A DNA stretch of 64,000 bases from Streptomyces microflavus (GCF_014650075.1 NZ_BMUG01000002.1:744001-808000), one strand, 5' to 3'; shown: positions 34,138 through 42,854, counted from the stretch's first letter. A program made the numbers and translations. The notes: generated by a model from the sequence alone, not told the origin.

Positions 34138-34350
34138 GTGAGCACCGCAACAGACCCCGTTGACTCGACCCTCGTTCTCCTCGATGTCACCGAGGCCGCA
34201 CGCCGCCTCAGCGTCGGCCGGACCACCTGCTTCGCGCTGATCCGCTCGGGCGCTCTGGAGTCGCTGATGGTCGGCGGCCTGCGCCGCGTACCCGCTGACG
34301 CGCCGGCCGCGTACCTCGCACGCCGCCGCGCCGAACAGCGAGCCGCCTGA
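34138..34350 (+). CDS. xis: Excisionase, AlpA/MerR-like HTH
   Basis: 70 residues from GTG 34138. The whole protein is a winged helix-turn-helix of the excisionase type: LLDVTEAARRLSVGRTTCFALIRSGALESLMVG followed by a wing GGLRRVPADAPAAYLARR. Almost identical to the element III copy. It directs the integrase toward excision by bending DNA at the arm region. It precedes int with a conserved hairpin between them. Confidence 0.9.
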   Translation: MSTATDPVDSTLVLLDVTEAARRLSVGRTTCFALIRSGALESLMVGGLRRVPADAPAAYLARRRAEQRAA

Positions 34351-34363
34351 CCTACCCCGTAAC

Positions 34364-34398
34364 CACGGGACGCCACCCATACCGGGTGGCGTCCCGTG
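34364..34398 (+). terminator. Conserved hairpin between xis and int
   Basis: CACGGGACGCCACCC pairs with its complement over a 5-base loop. The same stem with a different loop occurs at 51618-51651 in element III. It could set the xis/int expression ratio. Confidence 0.65.
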
Positions 34399-34426
34399 CT
34401 CATTCCCACCCCGAAGGAGTCCGCCC

Positions 34427-35755
34427 GTGGCGGAAGAGAAGAAGCGCACCCGGCAGCCCAACGGTGCGTCGTCCATCTACCTTGGTGCCGACGGGAAGTG
34501 GCACGGCCGCGTCACCGTAGGAGTCCGAGCGGATGGCAAGCCGGACCGTCGTCACATCGAGCGAAAGACGCGCCCCGAGGTCACCGAGGCAGTCCGCGAG
34601 CTGGAGCGCCAGCGCAAGGACGGCAAGGTGCGGAAGGCGGGGCAGCAGTGGACCGTCAAGACGTGGCTTGAGCACTGGGTGCAGAACATCGCCAAGAAGT
34701 ACGTCAGCGAGAACAGCTACGACGGATACGAGGTGGACGTACGAGTTCACCTCGTGCCTGGCCTTGGTGCTCACAAGCTGGAGCGCCTGGAGCCGGAGCA
34801 CCTCGAAGAGTTCTACGAGCGGATGCAGAAGAACGGCAGCGCCGCGGGAACCGCCCACCACGTTCACCGGACCATCCGCGTTGCGCTGAGTGAGGCGGTC
34901 CGGCGCGGGCACGTCACCAAGAACGTCGCTGAGATCGCCAAGGCTCCGAGCCTGGACGAAGAGGAGATCGAGCCGTACACCATCGAGGAGATTCAAAGCC
35001 TCCTGCTGGAGGCGTCGAAGCTCCGCAACAGCGCCCGCTGGGTGATCGCCCTCGCACTCGGCTTGCGACAGGGCGAGGCACTTGGGCTGATGTGGGAAGA
35101 CGTTTACCTGGATGCCGGGTACATCCGCATTCGCAAGAACCGCCTACGCCCGAGGTACGAGCACGGGTGCGGCGACAAGTGCGGCCGGAAGCCCGGCTAC
35201 TGCCCGGATCGCAGGCAGATCCGCAGGGAGTTCAAGAAGACCAAGTCCCGCGCCGGCCGCCGGACCATCGGACTCCCGAGCCCGCTCATCAAGCTGCTCC
35301 ACAAGCACATGCAGGAACAGGCGCGAGAGCGGAAGGAGGCCGGGGAGCTGTGGGAGGACAAGGGATACGTCTTCGCGCAGCCGACCGGTGGGCCGCTCAT
35401 CCCGAACACGGACTATCACCGCTGGAAGCAACTGCTGACGGACGCAGGTGTGCGGGATGGGCGCCTGCATGATGCGCGTCACACCGCCGGGACCGTGCTG
35501 CTCTTGCTCGGGGTTCCCGATGTGGTGGTGGACGCCATCATGGGTTGGGAGCCGGGTGGTTCGGCCCGGATGAGGGCCCGGTACATGCACGTCACCGGAC
35601 CCATGCTGAAGAACGTCGCGCAGCAAGTCGGTGACGCACTCTGGGGTACCGCGCCGAAGGCGACCGAGGAGGCCGGAGACGCCCGAACGGAGGCCCCTGA
35701 GACCGCAACTGAGACGGAAACTGAGACGGAAGATCACGGAGAGCCCACCGCCTAG
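34427..35755 (+). CDS. int: Tyrosine site-specific integrase of element II
   Basis: 442 residues from GTG 34427, with AAGGAG upstream. Arm-binding N-terminus (ASSIYLGADGKWHGRVTVG), SAM-like core-binding domain (about 70-160), and a catalytic domain with Arg in LGLRQGEALGL, HDARH (HxxR), the Trp/His position in MGWEPGGS, and the Tyr nucleophile in RYMHV. The last 30 residues are Thr/Glu repeats (TETETE), encoded by the arm-site DNA repeats. It catalyses recombination in the tRNA-Ser anticodon loop. It faces att copy 3, 80 bp away. Confidence 0.95.
   Translation: MAEEKKRTRQPNGASSIYLGADGKWHGRVTVGVRADGKPDRRHIERKTRPEVTEAVRELERQRKDGKVRKAGQQWTVKTWLEHWVQNIAKKYVSENSYDGYEVDVRVHLVPGLGAHKLERLEPEHLEEFYERMQKNGSAAGTAHHVHRTIRVALSEAVRRGHVTKNVAEIAKAPSLDEEEIEPYTIEEIQSLLLEASKLRNSARWVIALALGLRQGEALGLMWEDVYLDAGYIRIRKNRLRPRYEHGCGDKCGRKPGYCPDRRQIRREFKKTKSRAGRRTIGLPSPLIKLLHKHMQEQARERKEAGELWEDKGYVFAQPTGGPLIPNTDYHRWKQLLTDAGVRDGRLHDARHTAGTVLLLLGVPDVVVDAIMGWEPGGSARMRARYMHVTGPMLKNVAQQVGDALWGTAPKATEEAGDARTEAPETATETETETEDHGEPTA
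35697..35732 (+). other. Right presumed integrase arm site of element II
   Basis: Three TGAGAC-type units, including GAGACGGAAACTGAGACGG identical to the left-end copy at 17891. It lies inside the last codons of int. Confidence 0.7.
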
Positions 35756-35795
35756 CGACGCGTACCCGAGACCGGTCCGACTCGGGCCAACACGC

Positions 35796-35836
35796 GAAGA
35801 AGGCCCTGACCAGTCGAAACGGGTCAGGGCCTCTTC
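35796..35836. terminator. Terminal hairpin of element II
   Basis: GAAGAAGGCCCTGACC pairs with GGTCAGGGCCTCTTC with one bulged A. It ends int and touches att copy 3. Confidence 0.75.
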
Positions 35837-35912
35837 GTATTGCCCGGTGAGAGCAATGGCGGAGGATACGAGATTCGAACTCGTGAGGGGTTGCCCCCAA
35901 CACGCTTTCCAA
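35836..35912 (-). other. att copy 3 (junction of elements II and III)
   Basis: 77-bp core identical to the functional tRNA-Ser 3' half at 53002. It diverges after the anticodon loop (35906-35912). Confidence 0.88.
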
Positions 35913-36006
35913 CTGTGCGAGTCCCGGTTCGTGGAGGTTCATGTGCGTTCACGCGGCAGCTCAGAGAGGTCCGACGTACGACGGCGAACTACGTCGGCCG
36001 TGAGCG

Positions 36007-36036
36007 AACTGGACAAAGAGCAGGACAACGAGCGAG
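36007..36036 (+). other. Left presumed integrase arm site of element III
   Basis: TGGACAAAGA, one base, CAG, one base, ACAACGA. The same arrangement occurs at 52931-52952. It is unrelated to the TGAGAC-type repeats of elements I and II. Confidence 0.7.
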
Positions 36037-36103
36037 GAGACAGCCTCACACCCCGAGGATGCGACGCAGGTTCGTTGTCAGTGCCGTGATCTACCGTGTG
36101 GCC

Positions 36104-37774
36104 ATGGCACCTTCTGAGATCACGCGCGCCGGCATCCTGCGTGCGATTGCAGAGCACGACCGCCTCGGTCCTGAAGCATTTCGGGAGACCTATGGCTACG
36201 GCGCGGCTGTCACGTACCTGCTTTTGCATGAGGGGAGGCAGTACGACTCCAAGGCAATAGCGGGTGTTGCGCATCTCTACGACTTCGGAAGCGCGCTCAA
36301 GCACTACCAGCTCAGTGGTGGTCTGAAGGGTGCCGTGGCTTGGTTGAGGAGGGAGGGGTTCACTGTCGTGGAGCCGCCCAAGACGTTCCAACGGCGGGTT
36401 GGGGACGTCCGGCCGGCACGGCGTGCGGGGGGACCGCCGCTCCACCGCCCGCTGCTTCTCCTATGGGCAATTGGGCAGGCCCTGGCGGGGGCGCCGCGCA
36501 TGCAGTCGTGGTCGACGACACGTGACGCCATGGCGCCGCTGATGGAGAAGTACGGCCAGGCCGAGGACGGTGTCGACGCCACGAGGTACCCGTTCTGGGC
36601 ACTGGTGCATGACGACCTGTGGACTGTGGACCATGGACACGAGCTCACTCTCACCAGTCGGGGGCGCCGTCCCACCCTGGGGTCCTTGAACGGGGTAGAT
36701 CCGGCAGGTGGTCTCCGCGAGGATGACTACGCGCTGCTGTTGTCACAGCCTGAAGTCGCCGCGGGTGCCGCGGCAGGGCTGCTCCTGCGCTACTTCTTTC
36801 CGCTCCCTCCTGGGCTGTTGGAAGACCTCGGTCTACACAATTCGCTCGCCGGCAGGTGGGCGGATGCTCTGCGTCCGGTGCTCGGTGAGCGGTTCAAGGA
36901 TCGGGACGCCATCTGGCGTGTCTACGGTGGCCAGAAGATGGGAGGAATCGGCTGCCTCGCAGACGGGATCCTGAGCGCCTTCTCGGACGACAAAGGGCCA
37001 TACGACGACGGCCGTATTCCGGACACAAACTGGGTCGCCTACGTCGGAGATGGACTGTCTGGCGACCAGAAGATCACCGACGGCAACGAGCTCATGGCGG
37101 AGCATCAGGCTGCCGGTCGACCTCTGCGCTACTGGCACAAGCCTTTCCAGGAGGACTGGAGTTTCGAGACCTGGGTTGTCATCGTTCAACGTCGGTTTCG
37201 GTGGGGCATCGGAGAGGACAAGCGGCCACGACGTGAGTTCCTCTGGGTGCTGGCCCCCGTCCCCTCTCCGCAGCCTGAGACGTGGCCTCCGGACGTTGTG
37301 GCAGCGCTAGAGGCTGACACAGGCGATTTGCGTGACGACACCGTCAACTACCGTCCTGGTGACGTAGACCCTAAAGAACGTGACGCCTTGGAGAGCGATA
37401 GGGACGCGTACAAACGCCTGGCGCGCAGGGCGGAAGCGAACGCCTCACGGCGAGGTCAGCTGAAGAAGCCGACACTCGCCGACCGCTTTGTTCGGGACCC
37501 CGCCGCAAGAGCGGCTGTCATCGCGAGAAGCAATGGGGATTGCGAAAGCCCTAAGTGCGAGGGACATCCCAAAGAGCGGACGACCGCCGGACTGCCGATC
37601 CTTCAGGTGGATCATGTGCGTGATCTGACCAAGGGCGGGCCCGATGTTCCATGGAACATGATCGCTCTCTGCCCAAATTGCCACGCGCTGAAGACCTACG
37701 GTGAGAACCGGGAGCAGCTACGGCGACTACTCAAAGTAGCGGCTAAGCGGCGGCACGAAGACGCTCTCGGGTAG
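36104..37774 (+). CDS. ScoMcrA-like HNH restriction endonuclease (type IV)
   Basis: 556 residues from ATG 36104. The N-terminal head contains GAAVTYLLLHEGRQYDSKAIAG-type residues characteristic of ScoMcrA-like proteins. A middle domain (about 110-260) occupies the place of the sulfur-binding domain (HRPLLLLWAIGQAL). An SRA/PUA-like domain (VAYVGDGLSGDQKITDGNEL) follows, then a C-terminal HNH nuclease with zinc Cys pairs (CESPKC, CPNC), VDH and NMIALCPNCH. The S. coelicolor enzyme cuts phosphorothioated and methylated DNA and is itself carried on an AICE. This would restrict incoming modified DNA. Confidence 0.82.
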   Translation: MAPSEITRAGILRAIAEHDRLGPEAFRETYGYGAAVTYLLLHEGRQYDSKAIAGVAHLYDFGSALKHYQLSGGLKGAVAWLRREGFTVVEPPKTFQRRVGDVRPARRAGGPPLHRPLLLLWAIGQALAGAPRMQSWSTTRDAMAPLMEKYGQAEDGVDATRYPFWALVHDDLWTVDHGHELTLTSRGRRPTLGSLNGVDPAGGLREDDYALLLSQPEVAAGAAAGLLLRYFFPLPPGLLEDLGLHNSLAGRWADALRPVLGERFKDRDAIWRVYGGQKMGGIGCLADGILSAFSDDKGPYDDGRIPDTNWVAYVGDGLSGDQKITDGNELMAEHQAAGRPLRYWHKPFQEDWSFETWVVIVQRRFRWGIGEDKRPRREFLWVLAPVPSPQPETWPPDVVAALEADTGDLRDDTVNYRPGDVDPKERDALESDRDAYKRLARRAEANASRRGQLKKPTLADRFVRDPAARAAVIARSNGDCESPKCEGHPKERTTAGLPILQVDHVRDLTKGGPDVPWNMIALCPNCHALKTYGENREQLRRLLKVAAKRRHEDALG

Positions 37775-38122
37775 AGCTCAAGCCTCGTGCAGGAGTACGA
37801 AGGAGGTGTGGTCTTACTACAGCTGCTCGCCCACAACGCCCCCCTACGTCCCTCGTGAGCGCCGGCCTGAAGAGTGGCAACCCGCTGGCGAACAGGGGCT
37901 GAGGGTCAAGTGCCGCCTTCGAGCAGTACTCTGCAACAGTCGTAGCTACTCTTGGGAAGAGCTACCTCGACAGTCCATCAACTGTCAGGCAACGGCCGAG
38001 GGTCGCCGCATGCCCTGCGCATCACCAGACGGCTACAACTAGCACATCGATTCACCCAATGTCTGGGTATTTACGAACTACATCCCAAGCCGCGCCCAGT
38101 GTTCGATCGAAGGATTTTCCCT
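37775..38122. other. Intergenic region before the helicase gene
   Basis: About 350 bp, GC falling toward the helicase. Short ORFs exist but have no supporting ribosome site or similarity. CGAAGGA at 38107-38113 serves the next gene. Nothing else seen. Confidence 0.4.
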
Positions 38123-40270
38123 ATGTCGTTGGAAGTTGTGTATGGCGAGAGTCGAGATCGAGCGACCGCGTCACGACTCGCAGAGACGCTCAAGCCGCAC
38201 GTCAACAACGGCACTATCTACTTGGGATACCCAGTTCTGACAACGGCAGATGACCGAGTCGAAGTGGATGCTCTCCTCGTAAGCCGCGATCACGGGCTAG
38301 TAGCATTTCTTCTTGCTGATGGGCAGCCTGAGAATGACGAAGATTGGGAAAAGTTCACTGCATCCCAAGATCGCCTCTATGCCGTATTGGATAGCACGCT
38401 AAGCAAGCATGACTCGCTTCGCCGTGGGCGTCGGCTTAACTTGGACATTAACACCGTTACTGTATTTGCTGACCCGATCAGCCTTCCGCCTCATGAGACG
38501 GAAGGCGTCTACACAAGTATTGACCAGATTGCGCAATGGGTTTCTCAACTTCCAGCGGTAAATGAAGAGATCGAACGATCGCTTCAGGCGGCGCTTCAAC
38601 GGGTTACAAATATCAAACCAGCGAAGAAGAGGGCTTCTGTACGGCAGGAATCCTCTCGGGGTGCGGTACTCAAGGAGATCGAACGAGGTATCGCCAACCT
38701 GGACCGGTGGCAAAAAGCTGCCGCAATCGAAACGCCTGAGGGGCCTCAGAGGATTCGAGGTCTTGCAGGGTCCGGCAAAACCATTGTGCTCGCCCTGAAG
38801 GCGGCTTACCTACACACGCAACATCCGGAATGGCGTATTGCGGTCACCTTCCATTCGCGAGCGCTATATCAACAAATCAATGACCTTATTACTCGGTTCA
38901 CATTCGAATATAGCAATGACCGTCCTGATGAACAGCGCTTGCAGATTATGCATTCGTGGGGTTCGGGTGCGCGTGCAGGTGTGTACAGCGAGATGGCTTC
39001 TGCCCTCGGAGTGACGCCGCGTGACTACAATTACGCTCGCGCAACCTACGGGATGGATAACGCTTTTCAAGGCATCTGTAGAGAGCTTCTTGCTGTCGCT
39101 CAGCAAAGCAATCCCGAGCCGGTTTTCGATGCTGTTTTGATTGATGAGGCTCAAGACCTTCCGCCCGAGTTCTTTCAGCTTGTCTACTTGCTGACCAAGG
39201 ACCCAAAGCGTATTGTTTGGGGATTCGACGAACTTCAGAAGCTCTCAGAAACCGCTATGCCCAGTACGGACGATCTGTTCGGTAAGAGTCCCTCCGGAGA
39301 GAGCTTGGTAAGTCTCGCATCGGGTGATAATGAACCCCGCAGAGATATTGTATTGCCCGTCTGCTACCGCAATACGCCTTGGGCTTTGGCCACTGCTCAC
39401 GCTCTCGGGATCGGCGTTTATCGCGCTGGCGGCCTAGTGCAACATTTCGACGATCCAAAATTGTGGAAGGAAATCGGCTACAACGTAGTACGCGGCGAAT
39501 TGGGGCTAGGTGAACAGGTCACGCTAAAGCGTTCAGAGTCAAGTTACCCGGCGTACTTCCCACGTCTCCTCAAGGAAACTGATGCTGTATTCCTCAGGAA
39601 ATTCGACGATCAAACTTCGCAAGACGCCTGGGTAGCCAGTCAGATCAGGAAGAATCTAACCGACGACGAGCTCGAAGCTGATGACGTTTTGATTGTTTTG
39701 CCTGACGTGATGCGGGCAAAGTCTCGCGCGCCTAAGCTGATGCAGGCACTCCAAGCGTACGGCATCAACTCCCACCTTGTAGGCGTTAATACCAGCGTCG
39801 ACACCGTCTTCGTGCCAGGCTCTGTAGCGCTTGCACACATTTATCGCGCCAAGGGCAACGAGGCCCCAATGGTGTATGTCGTCGACGCGCAGAAGGCCGC
39901 CAGCTCACATAACCCGGTCACGCAGCGGAACACTCTCTTTACGGCAATTACGCGAAGCCGTGCCTGGGTGAGGATTGCTGGATGGGGCGCGGATATGGAC
40001 CTCATCTCCACAGAGGCAGAGGCTGTGCAGAGCGCGAACTTCCAGCTTTCCTTTAGGATTCCCAGCGCCCAAAAGCTGGCTAAACTGCGGCACATCTATA
40101 AGGATCGCACCGGTGTGACAAAGGAGTCCGTTAAGAGGGCAACTCAAGGACTGCAAGCGTTCATCGATGCGTTTGAGAAAGATGAGATTGAGCTGCATGA
40201 TCTGCCGCTGTCTCTGCGCACTCGACTGGTAGCCAGAATGCAGGAAGAGTTCACGGGTGACGACGACTAG
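38123..40270 (+). CDS. SF1 (UvrD-like) helicase with nuclease-like N-terminus
   Basis: 715 residues from ATG 38123. The N-terminus (about 1-110) resembles a NERD/restriction fold core (VEVDALLVSRDHGLVAFLLADG), but the usual E-x-K is not clear, so it may be inactive. Motor motifs: Walker A RGLAGSGKTIV near 215, Walker B VLIDEAQDLPP near 340, QxxR-type VCYRN near 415, and motif V/VI regions HIYRAKGNEAP and TAITRSRAW. GC is visibly lower than in the surroundings. The DUF2290-like gene overlaps its end, forming a two-gene unit that is probably a defence module. Confidence 0.82.
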   Translation: MSLEVVYGESRDRATASRLAETLKPHVNNGTIYLGYPVLTTADDRVEVDALLVSRDHGLVAFLLADGQPENDEDWEKFTASQDRLYAVLDSTLSKHDSLRRGRRLNLDINTVTVFADPISLPPHETEGVYTSIDQIAQWVSQLPAVNEEIERSLQAALQRVTNIKPAKKRASVRQESSRGAVLKEIERGIANLDRWQKAAAIETPEGPQRIRGLAGSGKTIVLALKAAYLHTQHPEWRIAVTFHSRALYQQINDLITRFTFEYSNDRPDEQRLQIMHSWGSGARAGVYSEMASALGVTPRDYNYARATYGMDNAFQGICRELLAVAQQSNPEPVFDAVLIDEAQDLPPEFFQLVYLLTKDPKRIVWGFDELQKLSETAMPSTDDLFGKSPSGESLVSLASGDNEPRRDIVLPVCYRNTPWALATAHALGIGVYRAGGLVQHFDDPKLWKEIGYNVVRGELGLGEQVTLKRSESSYPAYFPRLLKETDAVFLRKFDDQTSQDAWVASQIRKNLTDDELEADDVLIVLPDVMRAKSRAPKLMQALQAYGINSHLVGVNTSVDTVFVPGSVALAHIYRAKGNEAPMVYVVDAQKAASSHNPVTQRNTLFTAITRSRAWVRIAGWGADMDLISTEAEAVQSANFQLSFRIPSAQKLAKLRHIYKDRTGVTKESVKRATQGLQAFIDAFEKDEIELHDLPLSLRTRLVARMQEEFTGDDD

Positions 40271-40916
40271 GGCGATCCGCGATGAGGTAGTCAACGTTTT
40301 GGACTACCTGTCCATTGCGGGAATCGTCCCTTATCGGAATCAGGTGTCGGTTTCCGGCAATCGAGTTTCCTGGCATTCAGTTCACGCCGGCCGCCCTTTT
40401 CTGGTAAGTCGAAAAGATCCAAGCCTCCAGGACTATCGTAATTGGGTAGAGTCTGGCGCCTATTCTGCCCTCCTCTTCGACGGAGCTCTACTGCAGATCA
40501 CGTATGAAGTCAGTGACGGTAGAATCTCTGGACATCGACTCGCCTACGTTCCGTGTCCGTATCGAATAGATCCGGAAATGCTTTTGCGTGATGCGGTGCT
40601 TGATGTCGTCGATTTACATATGGAGACAGATCCGACCAGTATGGTGTTGCACTCTCCAGTGCGATTTGATTACGACCCCGATAACGCTGCGCCCGGACAC
40701 CCTGCAGCACATTTGACAATCAATAGCTCTAACTGTCGAATCGCGTGTGCGGCACCCTTGCGTGTGGGTAAATTCGTGGATTTTATTTTTCGAAATTTCT
40801 ACGCACATCATTGGAAAATGCACTCTGAATATTTCATTAGAGGTGCGCGCCAACGTGACGTTGGTAGAACTATCACCGAGGAAGAAAGAGGTGATCCGCA
40901 TATCTGGTGGAATTGA
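40257..40916 (+). CDS. DUF2290-like partner of the helicase
   Basis: 219 residues from GTG 40257, overlapping the helicase stop by 14 bp. Features matching my memory of DUF2290: an early NVLDYLSIAG segment, SALLFDGALLQITYE, HRLAYVPCPYRID, and an RFDYDP...GHPAAHLTINSSNCRI region near the end, then FRNFYAHHWK. No known enzymatic motif. Such proteins are found with helicases or ATPases in bacterial islands. Translational overlap suggests equimolar expression and a complex. Confidence 0.65.
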   Translation: MTTTRAIRDEVVNVLDYLSIAGIVPYRNQVSVSGNRVSWHSVHAGRPFLVSRKDPSLQDYRNWVESGAYSALLFDGALLQITYEVSDGRISGHRLAYVPCPYRIDPEMLLRDAVLDVVDLHMETDPTSMVLHSPVRFDYDPDNAAPGHPAAHLTINSSNCRIACAAPLRVGKFVDFIFRNFYAHHWKMHSEYFIRGARQRDVGRTITEEERGDPHIWWN

Positions 40917-41000
40917 TGCCCGATGTCTCCCCCGTGATGCCTGGAGCCCGCCCTTGGGCGCCGGGAAGCTACGCAAGCCATCCGAGCCAAGCCACCGGAT

Positions 41001-41807
41001 TCACCACTGGCAGTAGGCCACTGCGGCATCATCCCCTGATTTGTACCGGGGCCACCGGCGCCCGGTAGGGTCTGTGGCCTCCGTATCTCGCACATTCTGG
41101 ATCAACTTTCGGGGGCCGCTGGACCTCAGGGTTGTGAACACATCGGCCCAGCTCGCTGTCCGGTACTCCGTGACAAGCCGCGACACCCCGTCTGACATGA
41201 CTACTGCGTCATGGACCTCCTTGAGCGGGGTGCTGCTTGTCAGGGCGTGCGCTGCTGCTCTGGCGTCCCCAGCAGCCACCCAGTAGCCCTCAGGAGTATT
41301 ACGGACCTGCCGCTGCGCGAGGACGAATCGCTGCAGCGCCTCCCGGTGCCTTGCGGTGTGGGTTTCGTGCCGCTCTACTTCGGCTCGTAGCTCCGGTAGT
41401 ACAGAGTCGACGCGCAGATCAGTCAGCACCGTGAAGCCCTCGTTGGTAGCGAGGACGATGGGGGAGTCCGCCAGCACGAGATGATCGAGCAGCTCATACC
41501 GGCGACGGAGAACGGCCACAGTGGCAGACGGGGTACCAGGGTTCTTTAGGTCGCACTCAGGGTGCAGGTGAGCAACCCGTTCTAGGGCCTCTGACAGTCC
41601 TTCGGAGAGTGACCGGTCTGGGTCCGCAAGGCACGCAAGCAACTGTCCCCCGAGATGTGCGACGTACCACGGAACTCCGTGGCTGCAACCAGTGGTGAGG
41701 CCGGCGGTACTCAACCCGTCAAGGACGATCGCCAGCGAGGGTGTGCCCGCCACCCAGTCTTCATTCGGGTTGGCTCCGCCTGGGAGTGTGTCAATGGAGA
41801 CGCGCAT
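41001..41807 (-). CDS. PP2C-family protein phosphatase-like protein
   Basis: 268 residues. Metal-binding acidic motifs characteristic of PP2C are present: PNEDWVAG, AIVLDGLSTAG, VVMSDGVSRLV, and SGDDAAVAYC at the C-terminus. Begins 2 bp after the stop of the HTH gene, so they are co-transcribed. A phosphatase beside the element's regulator could control it or a host kinase pathway. Some PP2C-like proteins are pseudo-enzymes; the key Asp residues are retained here. Confidence 0.75.
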   Translation of the reverse strand: MRVSIDTLPGGANPNEDWVAGTPSLAIVLDGLSTAGLTTGCSHGVPWYVAHLGGQLLACLADPDRSLSEGLSEALERVAHLHPECDLKNPGTPSATVAVLRRRYELLDHLVLADSPIVLATNEGFTVLTDLRVDSVLPELRAEVERHETHTARHREALQRFVLAQRQVRNTPEGYWVAAGDARAAAHALTSSTPLKEVHDAVVMSDGVSRLVTEYRTASWADVFTTLRSSGPRKLIQNVRDTEATDPTGRRWPRYKSGDDAAVAYCQW

Positions 41808-41809
41808 GC

Positions 41810-42655
41810 TCAGCTCTCGTGTCGGTACAGCGGAGTGACCCTGCGGCTTTCAAGCACCTCAAGAGTCTTCGGGTCGTAGCGGCAGGAGATCAGGGTCGAG
41901 AATCGGCGCGAACGAACCTCGCGGTACAACTCAGCCAGGTTGTGTTGTAGGTAGTGAACGACGCCGTTGGCCCCAATGGCGTGGACACCCGCGATGTACA
42001 GGAAGGTGCCGCGCCCATCGAGACGAGGAAGCCGACCCAGGTACCCGAAGTCGCCTGCTGAGCCGTCCTCGTCCATCGGCGACCGGTACTCCGTGCCTGC
42101 CTTCCGGTCGACCAGGTGCCAGGCTTTGTCCTTCTCGAAGCGCAGGTTGTCATCCCCCTCTAGCACCTGGGCGACGATGGGGGACAGCCGTGGCCCGCAG
42201 ACGACGATGTGGTTCTCGCGATTCAGGTTCACGATGCCGGAGGGCGGGATCACCTCGTACCCGGCATCGAGCTTCATGCCGGCGAGCATCCGTCGGAGAT
42301 GCTCGAAGTTGTTGAGGTCTTCCCTGGTGACGACCTCGCTCGGCTTCTGGTCGGGACCCTTACCGGCCTCGTACTTCCCGCCCAACGAGATGGTCACCCG
42401 GTCCGTGCCGAAGAAGGCGCGTTCCGGCGGGGGGCCGGCCGACGCTAGCTGTCCCACGCGGCCTCGGGACACGCCCAGCTCTTTCGCGATTTCCGCTTGT
42501 GTCATGCCGGCGGCTTGAGCCTCTTCGATGGCTTCACGCCTAACTCGGGACAGCTCCAGTACCCACGACTGATAGGTCCCCATCAGGTCGATTGCGGCCT
42601 TGGCCCGCGCCACGGGCTGCGCAATCTCAGTGACCCGCGTCATGTCCTCGTCCAC
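41810..42655 (-). CDS. HTH transcriptional regulator of element III
   Basis: 281 residues. The HTH lies near residues 40-70 (REAIEEAQAAGMTQAEIAKELGVSRGRVGQLA), preceded by a helical segment. The large C-terminal domain contains HIVVCGPRLSPIVAQVLEGDD and GYLGRLPRLDGRGTFLYIAGVHAIGANGV, reminiscent of a nucleotide- or ligand-binding fold. It faces the transfer operon across an inverted GCTTAGGGGGG repeat, so it occupies the role that the GntR protein has in element II. No sequence relation to that protein. Confidence 0.72.
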   Translation of the reverse strand: MDEDMTRVTEIAQPVARAKAAIDLMGTYQSWVLELSRVRREAIEEAQAAGMTQAEIAKELGVSRGRVGQLASAGPPPERAFFGTDRVTISLGGKYEAGKGPDQKPSEVVTREDLNNFEHLRRMLAGMKLDAGYEVIPPSGIVNLNRENHIVVCGPRLSPIVAQVLEGDDNLRFEKDKAWHLVDRKAGTEYRSPMDEDGSAGDFGYLGRLPRLDGRGTFLYIAGVHAIGANGVVHYLQHNLAELYREVRSRRFSTLISCRYDPKTLEVLESRRVTPLYRHES

Positions 42656-42670
42656 GGTTCTCCACTCCTC

Positions 42671-42770
42671 GCTTAGGGGGGCTACCGAACTGTACCGCGA
42701 GAGGGGGTTGCGCGTCCGCCTCGGGTTTGCCTATGGTGCCTATCAAGCGGTTCGGCAACCCCCCCTAAGC
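42671..42770. promoter_or_regulatory. Inverted operator pair of element III
   Basis: GCTTAGGGGGG-CTACCGAAC (42671-42690) and GTTCGGCAACCCCCCCTAAGC-type complement (42750-42770) form an imperfect inverted repeat about 60 bp apart, just upstream of the HTH gene and before the transfer operon leader. Confidence 0.6.
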
Positions 42771-42854
42771 ACCCTGTTTGGGGGTGAGTGATCCGTGGTT
42801 TGAGCTGCAAGAACGTCCGGAGGGCCCCGTGAAACGGGTCCGAAGGAAGCGTCC

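Larger units (their letters stand above)
17770..35912. mobile_element. Element II: complete AICE
   Basis: About 18.1 kb between att copies 2 and 3. Left to right: cargo (YaaC-like, coil membrane protein, HEPN pair), GNAT and GntR regulator, leader RNA, small transfer/spread genes, TraB, clt candidate, primase-polymerase and ATPase, iteron array, xis, int. This is the replicating AICE plan of the primase-polymerase type, distinct from the RepSA rolling-circle type. Paired arm repeats lie at 17891-17914 and 35697-35732. Confidence 0.92.

Noticed and set aside
9241..35912. Additional tRNA-Ser genes at 9.26, 17.72 and 35.86 kb
   Set aside because: Only the 3' half is present; sequence diverges right after the anticodon loop and no 5' half can be built. 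They are att copies.
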